From positions 35,349 to 99,348 of the forward strand of contig WTKN01000217.1 of NCBI GenBank assembly GCA_011524395.1: a DNA stretch of 64,000 nt, written 5' to 3'. Both the position numbers and the translations under genes were made by a program. This DNA comes from Moorena sp. SS36440bin_2 (GTDB lineage Bacteria; Cyanobacteriota; Cyanobacteriia; Cyanobacteriales; Coleofasciculaceae). The notes beneath the pieces were generated by a model. That model was not told the origin of the DNA, searched no databases, and saw only the letters and a program-made list of their open reading frames with translations. Shown piece after piece: positions 1-11,371 of the stretch (within the stretch, counting starts at the first letter, position 1; every line of letters starts with the position of its first letter).

Positions 1-2
1 TT

Positions 3-794
3 TTACTGCTTGTCGTTATATCGGCTGCTACGATAATCACACCCCCAGCAATGGCGCAAACCCAATTCCCAGAATTGACAAAGGCTCAGATCAAACAAAT
101 TAACCAGTTAAGGAAAAAAGCATTTGCTGCTACGAATCAGGGGAAATGCGCAACTGCTGAAAATTACTGGACTCAGCTAATTGAGCTGTTGCCAGATAAT
201 CCCGTGGGTTGGAGTAATCGGGGTAACCTTAGAGTCAGCCAGAATAAATTAGACGATGCGATCGCAGACTTTACTCACGCCATTGAGTTAGCACCAGAAG
301 CCACTGACCCTTATCTAAATCGCGGTACTGCCTACGAAGGACAAGGGCGATGGGAAGATGCCATTGCTGACTATGAGCGATTGCTCAAACTTGATCCCAA
401 GGATGCCATGGCTTACAACAACTTGGGGAATGCTAAGGCAGGACTAGGCCAATGGACAGAAGCGATCGCAAATTACCAAAAATCCATCGAGTTAGCCCCC
501 AAGTTTGCCTTTGCCTATGCTAACTATGCTCTGGCGCTCTATCAAATTGGTGAAACCAAAGAAGCCACGCGCATCATGCGCAATACTATACGAAAATACC
601 CCCAATTTTCCGACCTGCGAGCTGCTTTAACAGCCGTTTTATGGGCTGACGGAAAACGGGGGGAAGCTGAGAGTAATTGGGTGGCAGCCGTTGGTCTCGA
701 CAAGCGCTACCAGGACTTAGACTGGGTAGAGCATGTCCGCCGTTGGCCGCCAATGATGGTTGAGGCTTTAGAAAATTTCTTAAACCTTAAGTGA
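3..794 (+). CDS. TPR repeat protein, exported, 5' end outside window
   Basis: The reading frame is open to the left edge, so the true start lies upstream. Codons before the first in-window ATG (51) read LLLVVISAATIITPPAMA, the hydrophobic core and AxA-type cleavage site of a signal peptide, so the mature protein would begin near QTQF. Counting from the ATG at 51, residues about 37-160 hold three to four tetratricopeptide repeats with the usual W/A/Y spacing and D-P turns (for example KLDPKDAMAYNNLGNAKAG). TPRs are protein-protein interaction scaffolds, and a periplasmic or thylakoid-lumen role is inferred from the signal peptide. The C-terminal 60 residues are not repeats. The specific partner is unknown. 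Confidence 0.85.
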   Translation, partial: LLLVVISAATIITPPAMAQTQFPELTKAQIKQINQLRKKAFAATNQGKCATAENYWTQLIELLPDNPVGWSNRGNLRVSQNKLDDAIADFTHAIELAPEATDPYLNRGTAYEGQGRWEDAIADYERLLKLDPKDAMAYNNLGNAKAGLGQWTEAIANYQKSIELAPKFAFAYANYALALYQIGETKEATRIMRNTIRKYPQFSDLRAALTAVLWADGKRGEAESNWVAAVGLDKRYQDLDWVEHVRRWPPMMVEALENFLNLK

Positions 795-940
795 AATTAA
801 CCTGATCAACCTTAGTTTTTCTTAAGAGTAATTACTTCAGGACTTACGCAATCACTTTAAGTCTTAACTATATTTTAGGGTGCGTTATTAACGCACCCTA
901 AACTCATAACACTTAACTAAACTATTTAAACTATTGCTGT

Positions 941-2383
941 TCAAGCACGGTTACGAAGCAGCAGTTGTTTGAGGTTCCGACCCCGTGGCTCCCGGACAAA
1001 TGCCAAAGGTAAAAGGGTAACCAATCGCACCACTGCTGATAGGGCAAATAATGTTGGCAAACCACCGAAGTTAGGCAACTCGGCTAAAAAGCCACCAAAC
1101 ATACTACCTATAGCACCCCCTAATCCGGCTGATGCTGCAGCTGCTGCAAAATAGGTGGAGGGTTTGTGGGCTGGTGATATCTCGATTTGGATGTTATTGG
1201 CACACAGGTCAATGGCTGCTGCAGCTGAACCTGTCCCGAAGAATAAAAGGGGTAGCCAAACCCAAAGAGCGAGAGTTGTTGCGCTGCCGATCCCAAGCCA
1301 AAGTAAGGGAATAACGGATAGGAGAATCCCAACCATCACTAGTACTGGACGATTTCCGATCAGGTCAGACAACTTACCCCAGTAGATCAGCGTCAATAAA
1401 CTTGCCCCAGCCATCAGACTAGTATAGAGAGTTACCCAACCCACATCTAAGCCCAAATTGTCAAGCAGATAAACATTGAAAAACGGATTGCTGAGGGTGA
1501 AGGCAAACATCCACAATCCAAAGTAGAGTACAAAGATTAGGAAGTTTGAGTCTTTCAATAGGGCAGCATAATCAGAGGGCGTCGGCTCCTCAGACTCTAA
1601 GATTTCATCAGTAGTCTCATCAGTCTTCGCAGTCTTCTTTGAGGGTATCTGAGGAGTAATATCCACCATAAAGAACTGAAAGACTAGACTTAGTATTCCA
1701 GCTAGGATAGCCAAAATCAAAATTACGCCATAGCCTTGAACTTGCCCACCTTGCCAGTTAGAAACAATGTATCCCAGTAGGGGAACACAAAGTAGGTTGG
1801 TTAAATTAGTAAAGCTATTGCGCAGTCCAAAATAGCGCCCTCGCAGGCGAACAGGAACTAACACCGCCATCCAGCTAGACCAAGAGGGACTACCCAAAGC
1901 TCCAAAAATGTGAGTGATCAGGTTAATCGCCAGTGTACACAACACGAGATGATGAGCTGGAGCCAGACCAGTGCAGAACATCCCAATGCCTACTAGGACA
2001 AATAACCATAGTAGTCGCGAAGGAATGAAGGTTTTGATGATAAACCAGTGGCGACTGTAGGATCGGTCAGATAAATAAGCACCAATAGGCTGTAGAAAAT
2101 TCGCCAGTAGAGGTATCCCTGAAAGAATACCGATTTCAAAGTTGCTAGCTCCCAGTTGCAGCAAGAAGTTAGTGAGGAAAACCTCAGCTGTGATACAGGA
2201 AAAGAAGGTGGAAAACACGCCGTCAAGGGTTGCAGCCCTCAGGCTAGAGCGAATCTCTCCCTTGGGAATTTTTTCAGTAGGGCTAAGGGGCGGTCGTGCT
2301 TCCTTGTTTAGGGGCTTGAGCAACTCTGGCAATCGCGGTAAAGACGGAGCTTCTGGGGCGGCATCGGATATGAGTCTGAGCAT
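941..2383 (-). CDS. MFS transporter
   Basis: 480-residue polytopic membrane protein of the major facilitator superfamily. After a Pro/Glu/Lys-rich cytoplasmic N-terminus of about 60 residues there are about twelve hydrophobic segments in two halves. They are separated by a charged loop at about 240-275 (PQIPSKKTAKTDETTDEILE), the usual MFS centre loop. GAYLSDRSYSRHWF after TM2 resembles the MFS loop 2-3 signature (G-x-x-x-D-R-x-x-R). The substrate cannot be read from the sequence. It stands alone, with large gene-free stretches on its upstream side. Confidence 0.85.
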   Translation of the reverse strand: MLRLISDAAPEAPSLPRLPELLKPLNKEARPPLSPTEKIPKGEIRSSLRAATLDGVFSTFFSCITAEVFLTNFLLQLGASNFEIGILSGIPLLANFLQPIGAYLSDRSYSRHWFIIKTFIPSRLLWLFVLVGIGMFCTGLAPAHHLVLCTLAINLITHIFGALGSPSWSSWMAVLVPVRLRGRYFGLRNSFTNLTNLLCVPLLGYIVSNWQGGQVQGYGVILILAILAGILSLVFQFFMVDITPQIPSKKTAKTDETTDEILESEEPTPSDYAALLKDSNFLIFVLYFGLWMFAFTLSNPFFNVYLLDNLGLDVGWVTLYTSLMAGASLLTLIYWGKLSDLIGNRPVLVMVGILLSVIPLLWLGIGSATTLALWVWLPLLFFGTGSAAAAIDLCANNIQIEISPAHKPSTYFAAAAASAGLGGAIGSMFGGFLAELPNFGGLPTLFALSAVVRLVTLLPLAFVREPRGRNLKQLLLRNRA

Positions 2384-2590
2384 AGCGGTTCAGGTAGCTA
2401 GATAGAGAGGACTTAAATGGCGAATTTGATGGAGATGAGTAAATCGTATGGGCTCAGGTAGCACCTGTACTGGATCGGCAGGCAGGTAGATACTCCTATG
2501 GCATATCCTCCCTTTAGCATCCCCCTTCTTGATGGGCGTAGCGTGCCCATAGCGTAACCCTCTTGGCTTGCTCTTAAATCCCCCCTATAC

Positions 2591-2634
2591 CCTCTTGTAA
2601 AACCTTCTTCGGCTAAAAGGGGTTTTACAAGAGG
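2591..2634. repeat. Perfect 14-bp inverted repeat
   Basis: CCTCTTGTAAAACC at 2591-2604 is repeated in inverse at 2621-2634, with a 16-nt loop. No T-tract follows, so it is not an obvious terminator. It lies about 200 bp upstream of the MFS start. Confidence 0.75.
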
Positions 2635-3044
2635 AGTCTATGCCATTTAGATCACTAGGGAAGTAAGACTTGCTTACTCTCGCAGAAGACCTACCATAGC
2701 CTTCCTTACTCCTGGTAGAGTCCGGGAAGGTCTAGCTCCTGCGACATCTGCTATACACTCCATTAACCCTTACTTTTCGAGAAGGGCTACTTTTCAATAA
2801 CACTTATTCTCTAGCCTTCACCCAACCCCTTAGAAATACGAAAAGTAGTACTTTTCAATAATCCCTAAGGGTTACTTCCTAAGGGCTATGCCCTATGGTG
2901 AGAGCTATGGTCATGACGGGGTATAGCAGCGGAGGCTACGCTATTCAATTAACGGGGGAGCAAGGGGGATAGACATGGATCATGAGGAAAAATCATGGCC
3001 TAGCCTTATTCCCTTGTTTAGGAATCCCGATGTAGCCAGAACCG

Positions 3045-3086
3045 ATATCTACATATCAATATCTGCATATCAATATCTACATATCA
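3045..3086. repeat. Tandem 14-mer, three copies
   Basis: ATATCTACATATCA is repeated three times without spacer (3045-3058, 3059-3072, 3073-3086); the middle copy has one A-to-G change. Simple sequence of this length is prone to slippage. Confidence 0.85.
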
Positions 3087-3458
3087 ATACTGACCTAAGT
3101 ACAGCTGTTGCCTTTTTTATCCCTGGGGCAACAGGTACCTTAAGAATAATATCTCAAAAAAAGTAAAATATTGCAACAAAAATACAATTAAGTATATTCA
3201 CTGAAATCTTTCATATGACCGATCGACCCAAGAGGTTCCACCACCTGGCTAGCGAAAAAAAAAAGGCGGAATCGCCTTCATAGTCTTGATCTCAGACTTA
3301 CGTAGTTCAGTTAGTCAAGAGTGTAGCCAGGATGAGGATCATGGATAATCATAATTAAAGCTAAAGATAAGTGGTGGTATAATAAAGATAAGCAATAATA
3401 AAGTTGGCTACTAACAGCTAGCTTTACCCCCATAAATATGGTTAGTAACAGCTTTACA

Positions 3459-3544
3459 CCTTAAGAAATAAGGACACCTTAAGAAATAAGCTGTAGAAAG
3501 CCATCTTGGACAACTTAAGAAATAAGCTGTAGAAAGCCATCTTG
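3459..3544. repeat. 31-bp direct repeat upstream of ABC operon
   Basis: A 31-bp unit beginning CTTAAGAAATAAGCTG occurs at 3478-3508 and 3514-3544 (period 36). A shorter partial unit (CCTTAAGAAATAAG) lies at 3459-3472. The array ends about 125 bp upstream of the first gene of the sugar ABC operon, so it could be an operator array or simply a local duplication. Confidence 0.75.
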
Positions 3545-3668
3545 CATGTCGAGTTATCTCAATAACCATATCTTCATCTGTATTTACTAATTATTTCTAG
3601 GTACATAGCCACCTCCTCAGACGGGAAATAAGTTTTCCAGGGGAGGTGCCCAAGCGTCCTTACTTATC

Positions 3669-4925
3669 ATGAAGCAAATCCTTTCGAGATGCCTAATCTT
3701 AGTATCTCTAATTGTGTTCCTAACTGGCTGTAGCCGCAGTATCGCCAGTGACATTTCCACTGTGACCCTGAGCGGGTGGCAGAGCAACCCAGCAGAAAAA
3801 CAGCTCCTTGAGCAGGTACTGAAAGAGTTTGAAGCATCACATCCTGGTATAAAAGTCAAGTTTGAAGTGATCACTGACCAATATATGGATGTCATTAAGA
3901 CTCGCTTGATTGGTGATGCTGCTCCTGATGTTTTCTATGTAGATGCCCTAGATGCTCCCTTACTCATGACTCATGGAGTCTTGGAACCTCTTGATGATTA
4001 CATCACTGAGGACCTAGATTTAGATGACTTTGCTCCCCATCTCTCGGAAGCCTTCCAATCTGATGGCAAAACCTACGGATTGCCTAAGGATTTTACAACC
4101 CTTGCCCTTTTCTACAATAAAAAATATTTCCATCAACTCAATATAACCGACCCTCCTCAAACCTGGGAAGAGTTAGAAGACTATGCTAAAAAATTGACCA
4201 CCGATACAACTCACAATGGCAGGGTTGATCGATATGGGTTGGGCATGACGCCAGAACTCTCTCGTCACTACTTCATGATCAAAGCTTTTGGCGGTGATTT
4301 AGTTGACCAGAAAGGCAAGGCTATCTTTGCGACTCGCCAAAGCCTATCAGGTCTAACCCCTTTGATGGATATGTATCGGCAAAACCATTCTGCTGCCATA
4401 CCGTCAGACGTTGGAGCCAGTTCTGGGAGCGAAATGTTTGGTCAAGGGAAGGCAGCAATGGTTATTGAAGGTAGCTTTGCAATTCCTTACCTACAACAGA
4501 CATTTCCCAAGATTGACTTTGCCACTGCTGAAGTTCCCAGTATCGGTAACCGAAAAGGAAGCATGGTTTATACCGTTGCTTATGTCATGAACAAGCAAGC
4601 TAAAAATAAAGAGGCTGCCTGGGAACTGATTTCCTATTTGACTGGCAAGGAAGGGATGAAAGCTTGGGCGAATGGAGGACTGGCAATCCCGGCTCGGAAA
4701 TCGGTTATATCAGAACTTGGCTATGAACAGAATCCTCTGTATACCCCTTTTATCAATGGTGCTGACTACGCCACGATTTGGCAGGGGGATGAACAATTGC
4801 CAACATTTATGACCCATTTCGACAATCAGTTTCTTAGTGCTTTACTTGGTGAGCAATCCTTGAAGTCAGCCATGAAAAAAGCACAAAAAACTGCTAACAA
4901 AGAAATTCAAGCAAGTAACTACTAA
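3669..4925 (+). CDS. Sugar-type ABC transporter solute-binding lipoprotein
   Basis: 418 residues. An N-terminal lipoprotein signal ends in LTGC (Cys21 would be lipidated), placing the mature protein in the periplasm. The body matches the family 1 extracellular solute-binding proteins (MalE/UgpB type): VTLSGWQSNPAEKQLLEQVL at the mature N-terminus, DAAPDVFYVDA in the first lobe, YGLPKDFTTLALFYNKKYF at the hinge and AWELISYLTGKEGMKAWA near the C-terminus. It would hand a sugar or polyol-like ligand to the two permeases that follow 3 and 14 nt downstream. The precise ligand cannot be deduced. Confidence 0.9.
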   Translation: MKQILSRCLILVSLIVFLTGCSRSIASDISTVTLSGWQSNPAEKQLLEQVLKEFEASHPGIKVKFEVITDQYMDVIKTRLIGDAAPDVFYVDALDAPLLMTHGVLEPLDDYITEDLDLDDFAPHLSEAFQSDGKTYGLPKDFTTLALFYNKKYFHQLNITDPPQTWEELEDYAKKLTTDTTHNGRVDRYGLGMTPELSRHYFMIKAFGGDLVDQKGKAIFATRQSLSGLTPLMDMYRQNHSAAIPSDVGASSGSEMFGQGKAAMVIEGSFAIPYLQQTFPKIDFATAEVPSIGNRKGSMVYTVAYVMNKQAKNKEAAWELISYLTGKEGMKAWANGGLAIPARKSVISELGYEQNPLYTPFINGADYATIWQGDEQLPTFMTHFDNQFLSALLGEQSLKSAMKKAQKTANKEIQASNY

Positions 4926-4928
4926 CAA

Positions 4929-5885
4929 ATGTCACTAGCTAAAGCTAAACTTGAAGTTGACCAAAACGTCAAATCGAGGGATGTCACATTGAAGGGATTT
5001 TGGCAGAAAGCCAAAGTTAGGGAAGCTATATCTGGCTACCTCTTCATGGCTCCTACTATTCTAGTTTTAGGAACCTTTTTGATTGCACCAATTATCTATG
5101 CAATCTTCCTTTCATTCCATAAGGTTGAAATTTTAGGAGGGCTGAGTTATCGATTTGTTGAGTTAAAAAATTTCCTTCGTACCTTTGATGATGAGCGAGT
5201 TTGGATTGCGCTAAAAAATACAATTGAGTATGTCATTATTGTTGTTCCTTGTCAAACAATCCTGGCTCTGGTTTTAGCTCTAGTCCTAAATAAAGAAATT
5301 AAAGGAAAAAAATGGTTTAGGATTATTTTCTTTCTACCTACTGTAACTTCTTCAGCAGTTTTAACCCTAATATTTATCTGGATTTATAATTCTAATGGTC
5401 TACTTAATGGATTACTAGACTTCTTTGGTTTACCAACCTATAACTGGCTAGGAGACCCAAGCGTGGCTCTCAAATCCATTATGATTATGAATATTTGGTC
5501 TACAGCACCGTTTTTCATGGTGATTTACCTGGCTGCGCTGCAAGATATACCTAGATCAGTTTATGAGGCGGCTAAACTTGATGGTGCCAATGAGTTCGAT
5601 CAGTTCATAAATATTACTGTGCCTTTACTCAAACCAGTTACATTTTTCGTTATGGTTATGGGTGTCATCGGTACGTTTCAGTTATTCGACCAGTCTTACA
5701 TCTTCTCGGGTGGCACCGGTGGTCCAAACAACTCAACCCTGACGGTTGTTCTTCTTATCTACCAGTATGCGTTTAGAAGTCTGGATATGGGTTATGCCGC
5801 TGCACTAGCATTAATGTTAGCTGGTGTAATTCTAGTAACAACACTGATTCAACGCGGCTTCTTTAGAGAAGAAAAAGCGAATTAG
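4929..5885 (+). CDS. ABC transporter permease, MalF/UgpA type
   Basis: 318 residues with about six membrane segments after a 35-residue cytoplasmic N-terminus. The EAA loop that docks with the ATPase is at about residues 212-232 (YEAAKLDGANEFDQF, then PLLKP). It starts 3 nt after the stop of the binding protein, so the genes are translationally close and surely cotranscribed. It forms the membrane channel together with the next gene product. Confidence 0.92.
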   Translation: MSLAKAKLEVDQNVKSRDVTLKGFWQKAKVREAISGYLFMAPTILVLGTFLIAPIIYAIFLSFHKVEILGGLSYRFVELKNFLRTFDDERVWIALKNTIEYVIIVVPCQTILALVLALVLNKEIKGKKWFRIIFFLPTVTSSAVLTLIFIWIYNSNGLLNGLLDFFGLPTYNWLGDPSVALKSIMIMNIWSTAPFFMVIYLAALQDIPRSVYEAAKLDGANEFDQFINITVPLLKPVTFFVMVMGVIGTFQLFDQSYIFSGGTGGPNNSTLTVVLLIYQYAFRSLDMGYAAALALMLAGVILVTTLIQRGFFREEKAN

Positions 5886-5899
5886 GAGATCAAATAAGA

Positions 5900-6727
5900 G
5901 TGAATAATTTTCGTTGGATCAGAGGGATATTTTATAGCATTCTTATCCTCTATGCCATTATTACGTTTTTGCCTTTTGCTTGGGCTTTATCAGCCTCCTT
6001 TAAACCCCTTGAGGAAATTATCGCTGGTGGTTTGAATTTTATACCCCATGATTTTACCTTCGATAACTACCGCAATATTTTCATTGAATCCCCTTTGTTT
6101 GGACGCTGGTTTTTAAACAGTGTCTTGGTTGGTGCTTGTGTAACAGGATTGAATATTATATTTAACTCAATGGCAGGTTATGCCTTAGCCAGAGTTAAGT
6201 TTCCAGGTAATTCATTATTGTTGGGAATAATTTTAGCAGTTTTGATGATTCCTGGACAAGTCACCCTAATTCCTGGTTATTTAATCTTAAAGTCTTTGGG
6301 ATGGCTCAATACCTACCAAGGATTGATTGTACCGAGTGCAGTGAATGCCACCTTTATTTTCATGATGCGGCAGTTCTTTATCAATTTTCCTAAGGAACTT
6401 GAAGAGGCTGCTGCCTTGGATGGATTAAGTCGCTGGGAAACCTTTTGGCAGGTTGTGCTGCCTTTAGCCAAGCCAGCTTTGGCAGCACAAGCTATCTTTA
6501 TTTTTATGGGGTCTTGGAATAATTTCTTAATGCCCCTAATGATTACGTCTGACCCAGGAATGTTTACCCTTCCCTTAGGTTTAAATACCTTTAAGGGGCA
6601 ATACATTAGTTATTGGAACTACATTATGGCAGCCTCAATGGTCTTTACTATACCGGCTTTGGGGATTTACGCCTTCTTCAATCGTTACTTTATCTCTGGG
6701 GTAACATTTACTGGTTCTAAAGGATGA
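5900..6727 (+). CDS. ABC transporter permease, MalG/UgpE type
   Basis: 275 residues with six predicted membrane segments. The EAA loop is at about residues 168-190 (EEAAALDGLSRWETF, PLAKP). It begins with GTG at 5900, preceded by a purine-rich TAGGAG at 5883-5888 overlapping the end of the upstream permease. It is the last gene of the operon; a stem-loop with T-tract follows at 6789. No ATPase gene is present, so the system must borrow an MsmK/UgpC-like ATPase encoded elsewhere, as is common for this family. Confidence 0.92.
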   Translation: MNNFRWIRGIFYSILILYAIITFLPFAWALSASFKPLEEIIAGGLNFIPHDFTFDNYRNIFIESPLFGRWFLNSVLVGACVTGLNIIFNSMAGYALARVKFPGNSLLLGIILAVLMIPGQVTLIPGYLILKSLGWLNTYQGLIVPSAVNATFIFMMRQFFINFPKELEEAAALDGLSRWETFWQVVLPLAKPALAAQAIFIFMGSWNNFLMPLMITSDPGMFTLPLGLNTFKGQYISYWNYIMAASMVFTIPALGIYAFFNRYFISGVTFTGSKG

Positions 6728-6788
6728 GCTGCTAAAAAGTATCGGTCAAGTCTCACTACACACAAACAGACAACTTATACACAAATGC

Positions 6789-6832
6789 CAAGGTCAAGAC
6801 AGGGAAGCTATTGACCTTGTCCTTCTTTTTTT
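6789..6832 (+). terminator. Rho-independent terminator of the ABC operon
   Basis: CAAGGTCAA (6789-6797) pairs with TTGACCTTG (6811-6819). After a short CCTTC spacer comes a seven-T run (6826-6832), about 60 bp past the last permease stop codon. Confidence 0.85.
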
Positions 6833-6901
6833 GGTGAACCTCTGAATTGTTTAAATATTGACTATTGAGCTTGAAGCTCAAGGGCTTTGAACCTTCAAGC
6901 A

Positions 6902-7747
6902 TTAACCCTGATGTAGTATTTCCTGAATCTGTTCAGGAGTGAGCTGCTCAACATTATTAAAAACCGCTGTTGCACCAGCAGCTTTTAGCCTCTCTTCATA
7001 AGCCTCCCGGTGTTCTGGTATCTCCTGGACATGAGGGGGTAAAATCCCTACCCCAACCCAAACTCGTTCTGGATGAGAGTCTCGAGCTTTTTCAACAGTG
7101 TACATGTCAGCAACTGTGTCACCAACGTAGATAACTGGCAATTTCACCTTAACTTGGTGGTTCTGTTCTAGTTGTAGAACTACGGCAAACAGTCCTGTAG
7201 GGTCAGGCTTACCAGGAGCATCCTCCATCGCAATTAAAACAGGCCGTTCGAGACCAAGTCGTCCTTCTAGGGCATAGTTCGCTTCTTGTCGTGTTGCCCC
7301 ACTGAAAAAACCCCAAGGAATCCCTGCTGTTGTCAAACTTTTTAAATAACTGGGTTGTAACAATAACGGTTCGTCACAAATGTACCCAGTCCAATGGTTG
7401 AGATCTGTTCCTCGATAGCGACAATTGAAAAAATCAACAAGGGCTTCATAGTCGAGAGGAAAACGCGAACGCATTTTTCCTTGAGCCTCAAAGTATCGAT
7501 AAACTAATTCTCGCGATGCCTCCCAGTCGTTATTCCATAGCCCTTCTGATTTAAGTTGGTCAATCTCTACCATAGTCGGTCGATAGGCACCACCAGTGTA
7601 ATGCTCTACTGTATCTGCGATCGCTCTACGGTAAGAACCACTAACGTCACGCACCACGCCGTCAATGTCAAACACCACTATGGCATTAAAGTTAGGAATG
7701 AATGTTTCTGAACTAGGCATCATGCACGCTTGGGCTAGTTGAGCCAA
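6902..7747 (-). CDS. HAD-superfamily hydrolase, TIGR01548-like
   Basis: 281 residues. HAD motif I is FDIDGV with the nucleophile and acid at Asp27 and Asp29. Motif II is FFSGATR, motif III is the Lys in PGKPDPTG, and motif IV is VGDTVADM. The helical cap lies between motifs I and II, as in subfamily IA. The match to the cyanobacterial TIGR01548 group is from memory of the family. It is probably a phosphatase acting on a small phosphorylated metabolite; the substrate is unknown. It converges on the ABC operon and may not be functionally tied to it. A later Met (M9/M10) could also be the start. Confidence 0.85.
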   Translation of the reverse strand: MAQLAQACMMPSSETFIPNFNAIVVFDIDGVVRDVSGSYRRAIADTVEHYTGGAYRPTMVEIDQLKSEGLWNNDWEASRELVYRYFEAQGKMRSRFPLDYEALVDFFNCRYRGTDLNHWTGYICDEPLLLQPSYLKSLTTAGIPWGFFSGATRQEANYALEGRLGLERPVLIAMEDAPGKPDPTGLFAVVLQLEQNHQVKVKLPVIYVGDTVADMYTVEKARDSHPERVWVGVGILPPHVQEIPEHREAYEERLKAAGATAVFNNVEQLTPEQIQEILHQG

Positions 7748-7894
7748 TATTGCTGATCAGCACCAATAGTACCAACAATTTGATCACAAACCTATCCCTG
7801 AATCTTGATCAAGAACAGTCTTCTTGCGCTAAAATCATCAATTGTACAATAGATTATAGTTAAAGATAACCTGGGATATCTGAGGGAGGCCTGA

Positions 7895-8194
7895 TTGTCA
7901 AAATTTCTATTAAAAGTTCTCTGGCTAGATGAGAATGTAGCCCTGGCAGTTGATCAAATTGTCGGCAAAGGCACCAGCCCATTAACTTGTTACTTTTTCT
8001 GGCCCCGGAACGATGCCTGGGAACAGCTCAAGGATGAGATGGAAGCCAAACACTGGATTACTGAATCGGATCGCATTGAAATCCTCAACAAAGCCACTGA
8101 AGTTATTAACTACTGGCAAGAGGAAGGTAGACGTAGACCTATGTCTGAGGCTCAGGCTAAGTTCCCGGAAGTCGTTTTTACTGGTAGTGCTTAA
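7895..8194 (+). CDS. psrp3: Small ribosomal subunit protein PSRP-3 (Ycf65 family)
   Basis: 99 residues. The N-terminal [19 protein letters not shown] and central [18 protein letters not shown], together with the later ATEVINYWQ, are hallmarks of PSRP-3/Ycf65, a 30S ribosomal protein specific to cyanobacteria and plastids. The start is TTG at 7895, supported by a strong Shine-Dalgarno GAGGGAGG at 7882-7889 and by family alignment; no in-frame ATG is available nearby. Stem-loop sequence at 8351 probably ends the transcript. The family's exact role on the 30S subunit is still debated. Confidence 0.93.
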   Translation: MSKFLLKVLWLDENVALAVDQIVGKGTSPLTCYFFWPRNDAWEQLKDEMEAKHWITESDRIEILNKATEVINYWQEEGRRRPMSEAQAKFPEVVFTGSA

Positions 8195-8350
8195 TCCAGC
8201 CTTGCTGATTAATCTAATGATTGAGGGGAATGGGAAATTCGTAAATGACCACTCATCCGACCTTAGTTGAGATGATTCCTTAGTTCAAGAACGTCCTTAA
8301 TTCAACCCCCTTAATCTAATTAACAGACTGACCGTGACCAAATCCAGAAG

Positions 8351-8389
8351 CTCCCCAACCCCCCTGTTTCGGGGGGGGTTTGGGGAGCG
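8351..8389. terminator. Strong G/C hairpin between converging genes
   Basis: GCTCCCCAACCCCCC pairs with the G-run and TTTGGGGAGC across a short TGTTT-centred loop. It lies between psrp3 (plus) and atpC (minus), about 65 bp past the atpC stop. It has no clean T-tract on either strand, so a bidirectional terminator is inferred from position and stability only. Confidence 0.65.
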
Positions 8390-8455
8390 CGGAGCTTATA
8401 GGGTTTAAATCCCTTTCTTACTTCGTTTACGGGGTTGGAATTTACCCTTGTGTTA

Positions 8456-8866
8456 CTACACCATGCCACCAGCAGCTTGAAAGCGAGCACGGGCTTTCTT
8501 ATAGGCTTGAGTTGCTTGGATTTTTTCTTGGGTATTCTCCTCGCTTTGAAGTTCTTCTAGACGAGCTTGTGCTTCGTTGAACTCAACACCTGCAGCATCC
8601 TTGTCAATTTCATCTCCGGACTCAGCACCATTGACAAGAATCGTCACTTCATTATCTTCAACTTCCACAAATCCACCCATAAGAGCAATTGGTATCCACT
8701 CTTTGTCTGAACGAATTCGCATCACACCAGTATCCAGCGCTGATAACAGAGGAGCATGATCACTCAATATCCCAAGCTGACCGGTAGTGCTGGGTAAAAT
8801 TATTTCCTGTGCTTGGTCATCCCAGACGGTTTTGTCGGGAGCAATAATACGAACAGTTAAAGCCAT
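8456..8866 (-). CDS. atpC: ATP synthase F1 epsilon subunit
   Basis: 136 residues. [20 protein letters not shown] and [21 protein letters not shown] are the conserved N-terminal beta-sandwich of the epsilon subunit. The C-terminal part is a two-helix domain ([20 protein letters not shown]) that regulates rotation and ATP hydrolysis. It follows atpB by about 130 bp on the same strand. Cyanobacteria typically carry atpB and the epsilon gene as a separate pair from the main atp cluster, and this matches. Length is typical. Confidence 0.96.
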   Translation of the reverse strand: MALTVRIIAPDKTVWDDQAQEIILPSTTGQLGILSDHAPLLSALDTGVMRIRSDKEWIPIALMGGFVEVEDNEVTILVNGAESGDEIDKDAAGVEFNEAQARLEELQSEENTQEKIQATQAYKKARARFQAAGGMV

Positions 8867-8913
8867 CAGCAGAATGAATTGTTTTTGTTAGACCTTGGAA
8901 GTTTAGCAGCTTG

Positions 8914-8967
8914 AAAGTTACAGGTTACAGGTTGAAGGTTACAGGTTAACAGGTTAACCTTCAACCT
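8914..8967. repeat. Simple repeat in the atpB-atpC gap
   Basis: Iterated GTTACAGGTT and GAAGGTT-like units fill most of the 130-bp gap between atpB and atpC, ending in a small inverted repeat (AGGTTAA/TTAACCT). A related AACCTGC-type repeat occurs inside the coding region at 47817-47870. Confidence 0.7.
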
Positions 8968-8995
8968 TGATAACCTTATTAGGATCAAACTTGAC

Positions 8996-10977
<1,982 letters not shown>

Positions 10978-11295
10978 TTACTCTTCTTCTTGGTCTTGAG
11001 TGAAGCGTTTGGATTCTTCCTCTAGTAGTTTTTCCTTAACTCGTCGGATGGGTAGATTAGCAATTAGTGCTGTTGCCCGTTGGTTGCTTTCTAAGGAAAA
11101 CTCTGACCCCTCAGGATCAATCTCAACATAGCGAGAGACCACCTCCAGGATGTCTTGCCGCATCGACTCCACCATTGTAGGACTCAGGTCAGAGCGATCA
11201 TGGGCAATTACCAGTTGGAGGCGGCGCTTAGCCTCTTCACGGCTACTTTGAGCACTCCTCCAGGAAAAAAGTTGTTCTAGAATTTCAATAATCAT
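10978..11295 (-). CDS. minE: Cell division topological specificity factor MinE
   Basis: 105 residues from the ATG at 11295 ([13 protein letters not shown]). A longer frame starts at 11355, but the extra 20 residues do not resemble MinE, and the internal start gives the family's amphipathic membrane-targeting N-terminus. [18 protein letters not shown] is the anti-MinCD helix that stimulates MinD ATPase. It is the third gene of a minC-minD-minE operon on the minus strand. MinE drives the oscillation that restricts Z-ring assembly to mid-cell. The C-terminus is a Glu/Asp-rich tail. Confidence 0.94.
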   Translation of the reverse strand: MIIEILEQLFSWRSAQSSREEAKRRLQLVIAHDRSDLSPTMVESMRQDILEVVSRYVEIDPEGSEFSLESNQRATALIANLPIRRVKEKLLEEESKRFTQDQEEE

Positions 11296-11371
11296 GGGGC
11301 TTTTTGGAGTAGTGAATAAGTCACACAGGGAGAGAAGGAAGAGGCTCTTTGGCAATTCACAATCTAAAACC

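Larger units (their letters stand above)
2384..3668. other. Gene-free repeat-rich stretch
   Basis: No credible gene over about 1.28 kb. It holds several kinds of repeat: a GCGTAGCG-type short palindrome near 2535, a perfect 14-bp inverted repeat (2591-2634), repeated TACTTTTCAATAA blocks near 2785 and 2850, a 14-bp tandem repeat (3045-3086) and a 31-bp direct repeat (3478-3544). The only longer ORF (2975-3166) runs through the tandem repeat and has no convincing start. The 3' part must contain the promoter of the sugar ABC operon starting at 3669. Confidence 0.7.

Noticed and set aside
2975..3166. 63-codon ORF upstream of the ABC operon
   Set aside because: It runs through the 14-bp tandem repeat, giving periodic ISISAYQYLHI-like sequence, and has no convincing ribosome-binding site or homology.
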